From: an uncultured Opitutales bacterium
GTDB taxonomy: Bacteria; Verrucomicrobiota; Verrucomicrobiia; Opitutales; Intestinicryptomonadaceae
Direction of reading: 5' to 3'
DNA: 64,000 nt
Assembly (NCBI GenBank): GCA_900548185.1
Contig: URJJ01000004.1
Span: 1 to 64,000 of the forward strand
The translations under genes and the position numbers were made by a program. Below are positions 43,301-51,602 of this stretch, in pieces. Position 1 is the stretch's first letter, and every line of letters starts with the position of its first letter. A model generated the notes under the pieces. It was not told the origin of the DNA. It saw only the letters and a list, made by a program, of their open reading frames with translations, and made no database searches.

Positions 43301-44050
43301 CTCCGCGAGCTTCGACTCGTCCCCGGCTGCGGCGAGGCTTTGGGAGGCGTATGAGCGGGCGTTTATTGCCAGGTCCAGATGCCGCAGCCTGTGGCTCAGC
43401 CGCTTGTAGCGCAACGCCTTTGAGGCCTGGCGTTTCAGCGTGCCTATCTGGCGCCCGATTTCCTCTATGCGGTCGGTGACGCGCGCCAGATTCTGGTCGA
43501 CAAGGGCGAGTTTTCCGAGCGCCTCGCGCCGCTGGGTCTTGTATTTTGTAATGCCCGCCGCCTCTTCAAATATCGCGCGACGCTCGCCCGGGTTTGAGGA
43601 GAGTATCTGGTCTATCTGCCCTTGCACCATGAACGAGTAGGAGACCCGGCCTATGCCGGTATCCATAAAGAGCCTCTGGATGTCCTTAAGCCTTGCGGAC
43701 TTGCCGTTTATGGAATAGTCGCTTCCCCCGTCGCGCGACACCCTGCGGGAAATTTCGACCTCGTTAAAGTTTGTCCCAAGCTCCTTTTCGCAGTCGCTGA
43801 AAATCAGCGAAACGTCGCAGAGCTGCAGCGGCTTGCGCCTGTCCGTGCCCTGAAATATGACGTCCTGCATCTTTCCGCCGCGCAGAGCCTTCGCGCTCTG
43901 CTCGCCCAGCACCCAGCGGATGGCGTCCACGATGTTGCTTTTGCCGCAGCCGTTCGGGCCCACGATGCAGGTAATGCCGCGCGGGAGCGTCATCGTGGTT
44001 TTGTCTGCAAAGCTTTTGAAGCCGTTTATGACTACTTGCCTTAGGAACAT
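40322..44050 (-). CDS. smc: Chromosome segregation ATPase SMC
   Basis: 1242 aa. Structural maintenance of chromosomes, the condensin core. Walker A GPNGCGKSNI near 32, Q-loop and LSSNPGERRAIFEEAAGI near 148-165. Long coiled coils flank a hinge (about 505-690, with GFSDGVKAIMQG at its start). The C-terminal signature LSLLSGGQRTM near 1140 and Walker B CVLDELDAPLDD near 1166 complete the ATPase. Start at 44050 (MFLRQVVINGFKSF) is the family start. ScpA/ScpB are not in the window. The coiled coils give long shadow frames on the plus strand. Confidence 0.97.
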   Translation of the reverse strand: MFLRQVVINGFKSFADKTTMTLPRGITCIVGPNGCGKSNIVDAIRWVLGEQSAKALRGGKMQDVIFQGTDRRKPLQLCDVSLIFSDCEKELGTNFNEVEISRRVSRDGGSDYSINGKSARLKDIQRLFMDTGIGRVSYSFMVQGQIDQILSSNPGERRAIFEEAAGITKYKTQRREALGKLALVDQNLARVTDRIEEIGRQIGTLKRQASKALRYKRLSHRLRHLDLAINARSYASQSLAAAGDESKLAEIAREHGEFSRSLSEREEELAALRARRSDTTARLEQMRAAAAELRSQKEQAEHASEFSLLRRRDLETRIAQISGELESLSAQAEALEGRARGDGEVLQMQLDLVTGSDETFAVQNAELAEAENGLREAEAALERLRQDMLVNEGGITRLRSKCTTLEVDLKSYQVRHAAASDAVFQMREEMQLLERRLSEISAAAESAAERLAAAEEEIRMSASKTDEARSRYRDCQAEIQTKDRELAGKAARLSLLNDFQTRMEGFSDGVKAIMQGRISDIISPSDARVVSQNVEVDEGWTSAFETMMGAGLDAVALPDPGKLGPIISAIREKGLGKACIQIPSPGSFDDPASLPDGVFRASDFVRPDRAGDETLARLVKNLVAGCYFCEDICEFGRHASQNPGFKFAMAVSRDGNVMDSRGIVYISNASRRDTESSFILRNREIKRLREEIASDNDALTALNERAMAIQSELDAAEASAETAKSAAGEIRREMASVEAQGKALEASVEAKTRDIARQQGILAEMENSRFEAQDRLNSANAEMAAAETAISAAREKIAETERGIAELRTVKEQKFSALSGARLDLAEKKSRLENLERGLTALREQQRETRELMARREQERAAIAEQMKSLESESLSEGAKAEKIAAELAQAAAEIERKRAELGESEARVAEFEESMNSDRSRLAALAASKGEIEVRLATIKSRIGFIVERMLSDYETNIAVTDWKRELWQADEEFEIKLKIDDLEDGDLKARPKRDRGEPTQADFDAMDSADFGAIEAEVKDLRDRISSMGAVNLVAIEEYAELKERYDFLKEQSDDLWKSKNELVSAIDEINATSQQLFAETFEQIRKNFEFTFKKIFGGGAADLRLVESEDVLDSGIEIVARPPGTVLKSLSLLSGGQRTMTAVSLLFAIYMVKPSPFCVLDELDAPLDDANIGRYTDILKEFTRYSQFLVISHSKKTVSAADTIYGVTMQERGVTRLISMRFNPETNDTQELPFAGPSE

Positions 44051-44088
44051 CTGCGTTTTTTTGCGGGCGTTTTTTCTTAAATGGAAGC

Positions 44089-44154
44089 GGGGGCGCGGCA
44101 TCCGCGACGGGCGGGGCCCGGAGGCCCGAACGCGCGCGCGGGAACCGCGCCCCC
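44089..44154 (-). other. Large GC-rich inverted repeat between leuC and smc
   Basis: GGGGGCGCGG (44089-44098) and CCGCGCCCCC (44145-44154) form a 10-bp perfect stem with an inner GGGCC-CGGA-GGCCC hairpin in the loop. It lies 20 bases after the leuC stop on the minus strand. No T-run follows directly, so it may be a weak terminator, an mRNA-stabilising hairpin or a leader structure for smc. Confidence 0.5.
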
Positions 44155-44173
44155 GGAAATCCGGCCGGGCCGG

Positions 44174-45568
44174 CTACCGGCAGTCCACCACTTTTCCGGC
44201 GACGGCTGCCGCCGCCACCATCACGGGGCTCATCAGCATGGTGCGTCCCGTGGGGCTGCCCTGCCTGCCCTTGAAGTTGCGGTTTGAGGTGGAGGCGCAA
44301 AGCTCGTCGCCCCTGAGCTTGTCGGGGTTCATTGCAAGGCACATCGAGCATCCGGCGTGGCGCCACTCGAATCCGGCTTCGCGGAACACCCTGTCGAGGC
44401 CCTTTGATTCGGCGATTTTTTCCACAACCTGTGAGCCTGGGACGGCCAGCGCGCGCACTCCCGGGGCGACTTTTTTGCCCTTTAGAAACGCCGCCGCCTC
44501 TTCGAGGTCGGAGAGCCTGCCGTTTGTGCAGGAGCCTATGAAGGCGACGTTTATCGGCGTTCCCGCTATGGGGGCGCCCGCCTTGAACTTCATGTAGGCC
44601 AGCGCGTCCACCGCGTCCTTCTTCTGGGTTTCGTCGGCGATGTCGTCGGGGTTGGGGATGTTTTCGCCTATGAAGACCGCCTGGGACGGGTTGACGCCCC
44701 AGGTCACCGTGGGCTCAATTTCGGAGCCGTCGAATTCGACGGTGTCGTCGTATTTCGCATCGGCGTCCGAGGCGAAGCTTTTCCAGTATTCGACCGCCTT
44801 GTCCCATTCGGAGGCAGACGGCGCGTAGGGGCGGCCCTTCAGGTAGTCGAACGTGGTCTTGTCGGGGTTGATGTAGCCGACGCGCGCACCGCCTTCGATT
44901 GCCATGTTGCAGACCGTCATGCGGCCCTCCATTGACATGTCGTCAAAAACCTTCCCGCCGAATTCGTAGGCGTAGCCGAGGCCGCCGTTAACGCCGAGGC
45001 GGCGTATTATGTGGAGTGCGACGTCCTTGGGGTAGACGCCCCTGGAGAGCGAGCCGTTTACGTTTATGCGGCGCACCTTGAGCTTTTTGAAGGCGAGCGT
45101 CTGCGTGGCCAGGACGTTTCGCACCTGGCTGGTGCCTATGCCGAAAGCCACGGCGCCGAAGGCCCCGTGCGTCGCCGTGTGGGAGTCCCCGCAGGCGACT
45201 GTCATACCGGGGTGTATCACGCCCTGTTCGGGATGGACGATGTGTATCACGCCCTGCTTGCCGCCGGGGACGTCGAAGAAGGTTATGCCGTTTTCCGCGC
45301 AGTTTTTGCGCAGCTCAAGGAGCATTTCGTACCCGCGCGGGTCGGCGTAAGGCTCGGAGATGTCGTCGGTGGGGATTATGTGGTCCACCGTTGCGAACGT
45401 GCGCTGCGGGTACTTCACCTTGAGGCCCAGCGTGCGCATCATGCCGAACGCCTGCGGGCTCGTCACCTCGTGGAGGAGGTGGGTGCCCACAAACAACTGC
45501 GTCGAGCCGTCCGGCAGTTCGCGCACGGCGTGGCGCTCCCAGACTTTTTCAAAGAGTGTCTTTCCCAT
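44174..45568 (-). CDS. leuC: 3-isopropylmalate dehydratase large subunit
   Basis: 464 aa. Aconitase-family [4Fe-4S] isomerase of leucine synthesis. The three cluster cysteines are in GSCTNGR near 346 and AGCSMC near 406-409, and the substrate region CGDSHTATHGAFG near 128 is intact. Length fits the bacterial LeuC. leuD is not adjacent, which is unusual because LeuC needs LeuD; it must be elsewhere. Starts 4 bases after the yebC stop. Confidence 0.95.
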   Translation of the reverse strand: MGKTLFEKVWERHAVRELPDGSTQLFVGTHLLHEVTSPQAFGMMRTLGLKVKYPQRTFATVDHIIPTDDISEPYADPRGYEMLLELRKNCAENGITFFDVPGGKQGVIHIVHPEQGVIHPGMTVACGDSHTATHGAFGAVAFGIGTSQVRNVLATQTLAFKKLKVRRINVNGSLSRGVYPKDVALHIIRRLGVNGGLGYAYEFGGKVFDDMSMEGRMTVCNMAIEGGARVGYINPDKTTFDYLKGRPYAPSASEWDKAVEYWKSFASDADAKYDDTVEFDGSEIEPTVTWGVNPSQAVFIGENIPNPDDIADETQKKDAVDALAYMKFKAGAPIAGTPINVAFIGSCTNGRLSDLEEAAAFLKGKKVAPGVRALAVPGSQVVEKIAESKGLDRVFREAGFEWRHAGCSMCLAMNPDKLRGDELCASTSNRNFKGRQGSPTGRTMLMSPVMVAAAAVAGKVVDCR

Positions 45569-45572
45569 GGCC

Positions 45573-46313
45573 TTATCCGAGCAGGGAGTCGTCGATGTCG
45601 TAGTTGCAATAGACGTTCTGGACGTCCTCCAGCTCGTCGAGCGTGTCTTCCAAGCGGATTATCTTCTGCGCGGTTTCGGCGTCCGTGACGGGGACGAGGG
45701 TGTTGGGAACCCAGGCGAGGTTGGAGTCGTCGGGGGCGATTCCGGCCTTTTCGAGCGCGGCGGCCACTGCGTCGTAAGAGGAGACGGGGCAGAGCACTTC
45801 AAAATGGTCTTCGTTGTTTACGATGTCCTCCGCGCCGGCGTCGAGCACGACTTCCATGAGGGAGTCCTCCGAAGCCTTTTCGGCGCTTATTATGAACTGG
45901 CCCTTCTTTGTGAAGGTGAACATCAGCGCGCCGGGGGTGGCGAGGTTGCCGCCGAGCTTTGTGAAGGTGGAGCGCACCGCAGCAACGGAGCGGTTCTTGT
46001 TGTCGGTCGTAACTTCAACGACTATCCCGACGCCGCCGGGCCCGTAGCCTTCGTATAGGATTTCCTCGTAAGACACTCCCGGGAGCTCCCCGGTGCCCTT
46101 CTTTATCGCCTTTTCAACGTTGTCGGCCGGCATGTTGGCAGCCTTGGCTTTGGCTATGAGGGTTCTGAGGCGGGCGTTGGTTTCCGGATCGCCGCCGCCG
46201 GCCTTCGCCGCGAGGGTCAAATCCTTGCTGATGGCGCTGAATATTTTGCCGCGCTTTGCGTCAATTGCGGCCTTGTGCCTTTTGGTTGTCGCCCATTTGC
46301 TGTGTCCTGACAT
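45573..46313 (-). CDS. YebC/PmpR/TACO1-family protein
   Basis: 246 aa. Family with the invariant N-terminus MSGHSKWATTKRHKAAIDAKRGKIF. Earlier described as transcriptional regulators; recent work on family members points to a role in translation through polyproline motifs. NMPADNVEKAIKKGTG near 60 and YEGYGPGGVGIVVEV near 87 are typical. Upstream of leuC in the same direction. Confidence 0.95.
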   Translation of the reverse strand: MSGHSKWATTKRHKAAIDAKRGKIFSAISKDLTLAAKAGGGDPETNARLRTLIAKAKAANMPADNVEKAIKKGTGELPGVSYEEILYEGYGPGGVGIVVEVTTDNKNRSVAAVRSTFTKLGGNLATPGALMFTFTKKGQFIISAEKASEDSLMEVVLDAGAEDIVNNEDHFEVLCPVSSYDAVAAALEKAGIAPDDSNLAWVPNTLVPVTDAETAQKIIRLEDTLDELEDVQNVYCNYDIDDSLLG

Positions 46314-46391
46314 TGATTATCCTTTTTCTTTTGTTGGCTTTTTAAGCTAAATGTTGGGTTTGAAATTTTGCGCTTTTGGCGCGATTTGCAA

Positions 46392-48305
46392 TTATTTTCT
46401 TTTCGGAGGGGTGGAGCGGCCGCCGGGATTCTTCTTGCGGGTGTCGTGCATCGTGCCCCTGAGGATGTCCGATTTCTGCGCCTCGCGCAGCTTCGCCTGC
46501 TCCTGCATGGCCTCGGACAGGCGCTGCATGAACCCCGGCTTCGAGGTGTCGCGCTTTTTTATGACGAATTTTTCGCGCGACCTGTTTATTATGACCGCCT
46601 GTATGACGCCTATTAGGCTCTGGACCGTCCAGTACAGCACGAGGCCCGAGGGGAACGTGTAGAAGAAAAGCAGCATTATAAACGGCATGAGCTTGAATAT
46701 CATCTTCTGGCTCTTGTCGGTGCTGGGCATCGGGGTTATGTGCATCTGCACATAGGTAACCGCGGCGTTTATTATGGGAAACGGGTGGAAGGGGAAGCCG
46801 AAGACGGTCTCCATGCCGGGAATGTAGTCCGGCAGGGAGAGGTCCTGTATCCAGAGGAAGTGGGCGAAGCGTATTTCGCTTGAGGTCTGGAGCATGTAGT
46901 AGAGGCCGAGGAATATCGGGAGCTGGATGAGGAGCGGGAAGCATCCGGCGAGCGGGTTTATGCCGTATTCGCCGTAAAGCTTCATCGTCTCCTGGCCGAT
47001 TCTCTGCTGGTCGCCCTCGTACTTCTTGCGGATTTCAGCGAGGGGCTCCTGGAGCTTTGACATCTTCAGCGAGGAGCGTATCTGTACGGCCGTGAGCGGC
47101 CATAGGCAGAGCCTCACGAATATCGTGAGAATTATGATGGACCATCCCCAGCTCCAGGAGGGCGAGAGGTATTCCACCGCGGAATTTATTATGGTGAGCA
47201 GCACCAGAAGGGGCTTGCTTATGAAGCCCATCCAGCCGAAGTTCATGACAAGCTCCTGGTCCCCGCCGAGCTTTACGAGATTTGAAAGCTCCTTGGGGCC
47301 GACGTAGTACGAGCCTGAAATCTCAGCGGACTCCCCGGGTTTCAGAGCGGGGGCGTCGAAGCCCATGAACCCCGCTATGCCGTTTTGCATGTACTTGTTT
47401 TCGGCGTCGGGGTCTATTAGTATTGGCTCGACGAAGCCGCCCGAACCCTTGAGGCCGTCCGGCGTAAAGACTGCGGAGAAGAACTGGTTTTTAACCGCCC
47501 CCCAGGCCACGTCCGGCGTGTCGAGGCTTACGAATGGCTTTGCCTTGGAGGCCCCTATCCCGAGGAAGCCGCTGGAGTCCACGAAGGCTGTCGAGGTTTC
47601 AAATCTCGCCTTGTCCCCGTTGTAGAGGCCGAATGCGAGGTTCGTGCCGTAAACGTCGCCTGCGTTGGGGACCGCCATGCCGAGGCACAGGTACATCCTC
47701 CTTGCGTCCATAGTCTCCCCGGAGAGGTTTTCGACCCGCGTTGCCGTGTTTATCACGTAGGGGATGAACTTCTTGGAGGAGGGCGCCTCAAGCGAGTACG
47801 CGCGGGTTATCCTGATTTTTCCGGGGACTAGATATTCGTAAACTGCGAGGTTTTCGCCTGTCTTTGCAAGCCTGAAGGACTTCTCAAAGGTTACCGGCGC
47901 GCCGCCGGGAGCCGTGTCGAAGGCCAGGCCCATGCCGAGCGCCTTGCGGCCGTCGTTAAATATGTACGGGGAGTCGCTCGACTGGGACTCCTTGAAGCGC
48001 AGCAGCTCCACGTCCCTTATCGCGCCGCCCTTGTTGGTGAGGACCACCTTGACGTAGTCGTTTTGGAGGCTCGCATACTCTTCGGGGGCAGCGTCTGAAT
48101 TTTTAGACTTGAGGGCCGCGTCTTCGGCCTGCGAGGGGGCCGCGTTTAAGCCCGGGGCCGCGTTTAAGCCCGGGGCCGCGGTTTCGACCTTTTGCGCGTA
48201 CGTCTGGGAGTCCTGCAACTGCTGCTGCTGGCGGCCGCTTGTCACCATTATGTAGATGGCGGCCGCGATGAACAGGAGGCCTATGGCTGTATTTTTTATG
48301 TCCAT
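46392..48305 (-). CDS. yidC: Membrane protein insertase YidC
   Basis: 637 aa. Gram-negative form: N-terminal helix (about 7-22), a large periplasmic beta-sandwich domain (about 85-365) and five C-terminal helices of the Oxa1/YidC core, with the hydrophilic-groove arginine expected in the first of them (about 385-410) and a basic tail. Residues 49-60 contain a duplicated AAPGLN hexapeptide from an 18-bp tandem repeat in the linker. It is last in the rpmH-rnpA-yidD-yidC order. Confidence 0.96.
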   Translation of the reverse strand: MDIKNTAIGLLFIAAAIYIMVTSGRQQQQLQDSQTYAQKVETAAPGLNAAPGLNAAPSQAEDAALKSKNSDAAPEEYASLQNDYVKVVLTNKGGAIRDVELLRFKESQSSDSPYIFNDGRKALGMGLAFDTAPGGAPVTFEKSFRLAKTGENLAVYEYLVPGKIRITRAYSLEAPSSKKFIPYVINTATRVENLSGETMDARRMYLCLGMAVPNAGDVYGTNLAFGLYNGDKARFETSTAFVDSSGFLGIGASKAKPFVSLDTPDVAWGAVKNQFFSAVFTPDGLKGSGGFVEPILIDPDAENKYMQNGIAGFMGFDAPALKPGESAEISGSYYVGPKELSNLVKLGGDQELVMNFGWMGFISKPLLVLLTIINSAVEYLSPSWSWGWSIIILTIFVRLCLWPLTAVQIRSSLKMSKLQEPLAEIRKKYEGDQQRIGQETMKLYGEYGINPLAGCFPLLIQLPIFLGLYYMLQTSSEIRFAHFLWIQDLSLPDYIPGMETVFGFPFHPFPIINAAVTYVQMHITPMPSTDKSQKMIFKLMPFIMLLFFYTFPSGLVLYWTVQSLIGVIQAVIINRSREKFVIKKRDTSKPGFMQRLSEAMQEQAKLREAQKSDILRGTMHDTRKKNPGGRSTPPKRK

Positions 48306-48334
48306 TGCGTAACTGTGAAAAATAAAAGATAAAA

Positions 48335-48658
48335 CTAATGGAGACGGGACGGCCCCCCGTCAACTTTTTTTGGGGGCTCGGGGTTTGATGAAAATAGCCC
48401 CGACCATGTGAAGCGCTCCGGCACATAGTCGAACCCGCCTTTGCAAAACGGGTTGCAGCGCAGTATCCGGCACGCGCCCATGATGCAGCCCCTGGCTGCG
48501 CCGAAGCGCAGAACCGCCTCAAGGGCGTACTGCGAGCACGTGGGGTGGAAGCGGCATCCGCTGCCGGGGATGAGGTGGATTGCGGGGGATATTGCGGCCT
48601 TGTAAAACCTTATAAGAAGCGCGCAGGCCCTCGCTGGAATTGTCGGGCGCCCGCTCAT
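48335..48658 (-). CDS. yidD: Membrane protein insertion factor YidD
   Basis: 107 aa. Small membrane-associated protein that assists YidC. GCRFHPTCSQYALEA near 34-48 and RCNPFCKGGFDYVPE near 67-81 are the family motifs. Its start overlaps the rnpA stop by 4 bases. Confidence 0.95.
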   Translation of the reverse strand: MSGRPTIPARACALLIRFYKAAISPAIHLIPGSGCRFHPTCSQYALEAVLRFGAARGCIMGACRILRCNPFCKGGFDYVPERFTWSGLFSSNPEPPKKVDGGPSRLH

Positions 48659-48993
48659 TTTTCCGAATTTCGGCGCAGCGCGTCCTCAAACCTCGCGCGC
48701 AGCTTTGCGTATTCAAACTTCCAAAACCCCCTGCGGACGTACACGAGCACGTCGCACGGGCCCTCCAGGCCGGAGTTCCTGAAAATTTCGCGGAAGAGCC
48801 GCTTGGCGCGGTGGCGGACTACGGAATTGCCTATCCGGCGGCTCGCGACAACCCCGAGCCGCGGCTGCGTGCGCGGCTCCCGGGGAGGGGCCATATACAA
48901 AATAAAGGCGGAACAGTCCGCCTTCACTCCATTTTTTCTTATAAAGTCGAAATCCCTCTGCAAGCGCACTCTATTTTCGATAGAAAAGCGCAT
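48655..48993 (-). CDS. rnpA: Ribonuclease P protein component
   Basis: 112 aa. Protein subunit of RNase P for tRNA 5' maturation. RNR motif RRIGNSVVRHRAKRLFRE near 53-70. Between rpmH and yidD as in most bacteria. The RNA component rnpB is not in the window. Confidence 0.95.
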   Translation of the reverse strand: MRFSIENRVRLQRDFDFIRKNGVKADCSAFILYMAPPREPRTQPRLGVVASRRIGNSVVRHRAKRLFREIFRNSGLEGPCDVLVYVRRGFWKFEYAKLRARFEDALRRNSEK

Positions 48994-49005
48994 CGGAAAG
49001 CTGGA

Positions 49006-49143
49006 TTACTTCGTGACCAGACGCTTGCGGCCCTTCTGGCGGCGCGCCGCGATTACGCTTCTGCCGCCGCGCGTGCTCATGCGTGCGCGGAATCCGCAGC
49101 GGCGTGCTCTCTTGAGTTTGGATGGGTTGTATGTAGGTTGCAT
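49006..49143 (-). CDS. rpmH: Ribosomal protein bL34
   Basis: 45 aa, read directly from the minus strand: starts MQPTYNPSKLKRARRCGFRA and ends KGRKRLVTK, the usual bL34 sequence. 12 bases separate its stop from the rnpA start. A TTGACA (complement of 49205-49210) next to a TTTTTTGCAAAAAA palindrome may be the -35 region of the operon promoter, though no good -10 is visible. Confidence 0.96.
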   Translation of the reverse strand: MQPTYNPSKLKRARRCGFRARMSTRGGRSVIAARRQKGRKRLVTK

Positions 49144-49423
49144 TGTTTCTAGTCTCCGTTACAAATAAATTAAAACGTCCTAAGGAAACGGCGGCGGGCT
49201 TCCGTGTCAAATGTTTTTTGCAAAAAATATCCCGTTTTTGCGGGCTTGCGGGCTGTGTGCCGCGATTTTCCCCTCCCCGTGCAGGGCGGCGTAATTTTTG
49301 CCGTCCGCCGGCGTTTTTTGCGTGCGGGACTTTTTTAGATGGACGGCGCGCGCGAAAAATTTTCCGCTTGCGCCAAAATGCTTGCTCCGGGCGCGCCTAA
49401 AGGGCATCTTAACATGCAAAAAT

Positions 49424-50326
49424 ATGAAGACCCTTTTCATCGACCTGGGCTCCAATTCCATAAAGTCGCTTCTCGCGGATTTTGAATCCGGCCGCCTGCG
49501 CCCGCTTGCGGACTCCACTCTGCCCAACCGCATTTCTTCCGGCGGGGCGCTCGCCGCAGACGCCGCCGAAACAATCGTCCGCTCCGTCTCGGAGCTTATG
49601 GAGCGCGCCCGCGCGGAGGCCGGGAGCTTCGACACCGTCTGCTTCGGAACCTCAGCCCTCCGCGACTCCCCGAACGCCCCCGAGGTGCTCGCCCGCGCGG
49701 AGGCCATGGGCGTGAAAATCCGCGTCCTGAGCGGCGCCGAGGAGGCGGAGCTTTCCTTTGCGGGGGCTGCGGGTGACCCGTCCCTGGGCCTCGGCCCCGG
49801 CGAGAGCGTCGTTTACGGCGACATAGGCGGCGGGAGCATGGAGTTCGTGTGCCGCCAGGGGGCTGAAATCTTTTCCATGAAAAGCCTTCCGCTCGGGGCC
49901 GTTCGCCTCGCCAAAATGTTTTCCTCCGGCGGGGTGTGGGATGCGCCTGCCCTGCGTGCGCATTGCAGGGGCCTTCTCGCAGAAGTCCCGGTTCCGGAGG
50001 GCCCGTTTAAGATGGCGGTTTCCGGCGGGGCCGTCACGGCTGCAAGGCACATTCTTGGGGGAGGGGTCATGGCGGAATCCCCGGACGTGGGCGCCGGCGG
50101 CCTGGAGTTTGCGCTGGAGGTTTCGCTGGGGCTTTCCCCCGAGGGGCTTTCTGAAAAATACGGGATTCCGGAGAACCGGGCCGACATACTGCCCGCCGCG
50201 TTCGCGTGCCTTTTGGAGGTCCTTGCGCGCTTCGGCAGGCCGTCTTTCAGGCATTCCCAGCGCTCGCTCAGGTACGGCGCGGCGGAAATGTATTTTAAAA
50301 ACATGCTCTCCCTTGAAAAAATCTGA
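49424..50326 (+). CDS. Ppx/GppA-family phosphatase
   Basis: 300 aa. Exopolyphosphatase/guanosine pentaphosphate phosphatase family (ASKHA fold). IDLGSNSIKSLLAD at 6-19, GTSALRDSPN near 75, SGAEEAELSFAGA near 102, GDIGGGSMEF near 126 and GGAVTAARH near 205. It is the short two-domain form lacking the C-terminal HD domain of full-length Ppx. Acts on polyphosphate or pppGpp, or both. Divergent from rpmH; the 280 bases between hold no other gene. Confidence 0.9.
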   Translation: MKTLFIDLGSNSIKSLLADFESGRLRPLADSTLPNRISSGGALAADAAETIVRSVSELMERARAEAGSFDTVCFGTSALRDSPNAPEVLARAEAMGVKIRVLSGAEEAELSFAGAAGDPSLGLGPGESVVYGDIGGGSMEFVCRQGAEIFSMKSLPLGAVRLAKMFSSGGVWDAPALRAHCRGLLAEVPVPEGPFKMAVSGGAVTAARHILGGGVMAESPDVGAGGLEFALEVSLGLSPEGLSEKYGIPENRADILPAAFACLLEVLARFGRPSFRHSQRSLRYGAAEMYFKNMLSLEKI

Positions 50327-50451
50327 ATTTTTTTGGCCCCGCGCGTGTCATATACGCATTGGATTGCGGGCGTATGCCAAAGGCTCCGCGCCTCAGGGAG
50401 GGCGCCAATAATTGGTTGCAATCTCGCGATGCAGGCCATATTACTTCGGTT

Positions 50452-51573
50452 ATGAATAAAATAAAGCTCGTTATGGCGTTTTTTGCCGCGTTTGCGGCCG
50501 CGCTCGCGCTTTCCGGGGCGGAGCCGCCGAAGGTCGCGCTCGTCGTGAAAAACGCGAAGGGTTCAATGGCGGCTCCGATGATGCCCGCTTTCGGGGAGTC
50601 CGTAGCCGCGGGCCTCAATGCGCGCGGATATTCCGTCATAATGAAGGACGCGCTCACGGAATCCCTGTCGTCGTACGAGTCCGGCGCCGCCGGCCCGCAG
50701 GCGGGAAAGCCGGGCGAGGGGGCCTCGTTGGGGGACATCAAGCGCGCGGCCTCGGCAGTTTCTGTCGCGAAGATGGTTGGGGCCGACTGGCTTCTCGTAG
50801 TTTCTGTGAACTCTCTGGACCGCTCGACCCGCGAGTTTTCCGATTTCGGCACGAAGACGCTCATTGCAAAAACCTCCCTCGGGGTTTCCTACAGCCTGTA
50901 TTCCGCCTCCTCCGCCTCCGGGGTTGACGGTGGCAGCGTTTCGGTGTCGTCTTCCACGCGCCAGTCTCCGAATCTCAAGGTGTCTGACGCCGACACTGTA
51001 AGCGAGCTTTTTTCAGACGCCGCCTCCCGGGTGGCTTCGCAGGTTTTCCTGCCAGAAAAGATGCGCGAGCCCGCCGCTTTGGAAAGCGTAGAGGTCGAGT
51101 TTGTATGCTCTGTCGAGGGGATGTTCGTGCCCGAGATAAAAAGGGATGCCGATGGGGCGTACACGGTGGGCTCCTCCACATTCCCCGTCGCCGCTTCCGG
51201 CGTGCTTGTCGAAATAGACGGAGTGGCCGCCGGGTCTGCGGGCTCCAAGCTCTCGGTCGCGCGGGGGCTGCACCAGGCGAGGCTTTCCGGGGCCGGGCTT
51301 GAGCCGGTTTCGATGGTGGTAAACGCCGGCCCGAAAGGCGGGGTGTTCGGCGTTTCGATGCGCATGACGGAGTCCGCCCGCGAGAGGTGGCTGAAGGACG
51401 CCGCCTTCTTCCAGTCGCTCAAGGCCGGGGCGGTTCTCACCGACGCCCAGGCCAAGGTGCTCGAGGGGCTCTCGGAAGCCTACGGCAGCTCCGGCTACCG
51501 CGTGGACTACCGCACGGACACGTCGGAGCCTCTCAACGTGACAAACCAGAGCCTTTTCGGCTTCCCTCGCTGA
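50452..51573 (+). CDS. Secreted envelope protein with PEGA-like C-terminal region
   Basis: 373 aa. Signal peptide (1-22, ending ALSGA). Not recognised as a whole. The first half (about 25-200) has alternating strands with a KMVGADWLLVVSVNSLD segment, like the GADxxL motif of CsgG/LpoB-type proteins. About 255-310 resembles a PEGA-type repeat (GVLVEIDGVAAGSAGSKLSV). First gene of a five-gene run with a CsgG-like protein, a TPR-like lipoprotein, YcfL and LpoB, so it probably belongs to a periplasmic or outer-membrane assembly. The start at 50452 begins the signal peptide; upstream codons are not likely translated. Confidence 0.7.
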   Translation: MNKIKLVMAFFAAFAAALALSGAEPPKVALVVKNAKGSMAAPMMPAFGESVAAGLNARGYSVIMKDALTESLSSYESGAAGPQAGKPGEGASLGDIKRAASAVSVAKMVGADWLLVVSVNSLDRSTREFSDFGTKTLIAKTSLGVSYSLYSASSASGVDGGSVSVSSSTRQSPNLKVSDADTVSELFSDAASRVASQVFLPEKMREPAALESVEVEFVCSVEGMFVPEIKRDADGAYTVGSSTFPVAASGVLVEIDGVAAGSAGSKLSVARGLHQARLSGAGLEPVSMVVNAGPKGGVFGVSMRMTESARERWLKDAAFFQSLKAGAVLTDAQAKVLEGLSEAYGSSGYRVDYRTDTSEPLNVTNQSLFGFPR

Positions 51574-51602
51574 GGGCGAACTTTTAAAGAAAGGACAGCT
51601 TT

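Noticed and set aside
42412..43409. Plus-strand frames opposite smc
   Set aside because: Ser/Arg-rich shadows of the coiled-coil coding sequence.
49144..49423. Replication origin next to rpmH
   Set aside because: rpmH-rnpA-yidD-yidC often lies by oriC, but I find no dnaA, no cluster of TTATCCACA-type boxes and no AT-rich unwinding region here.
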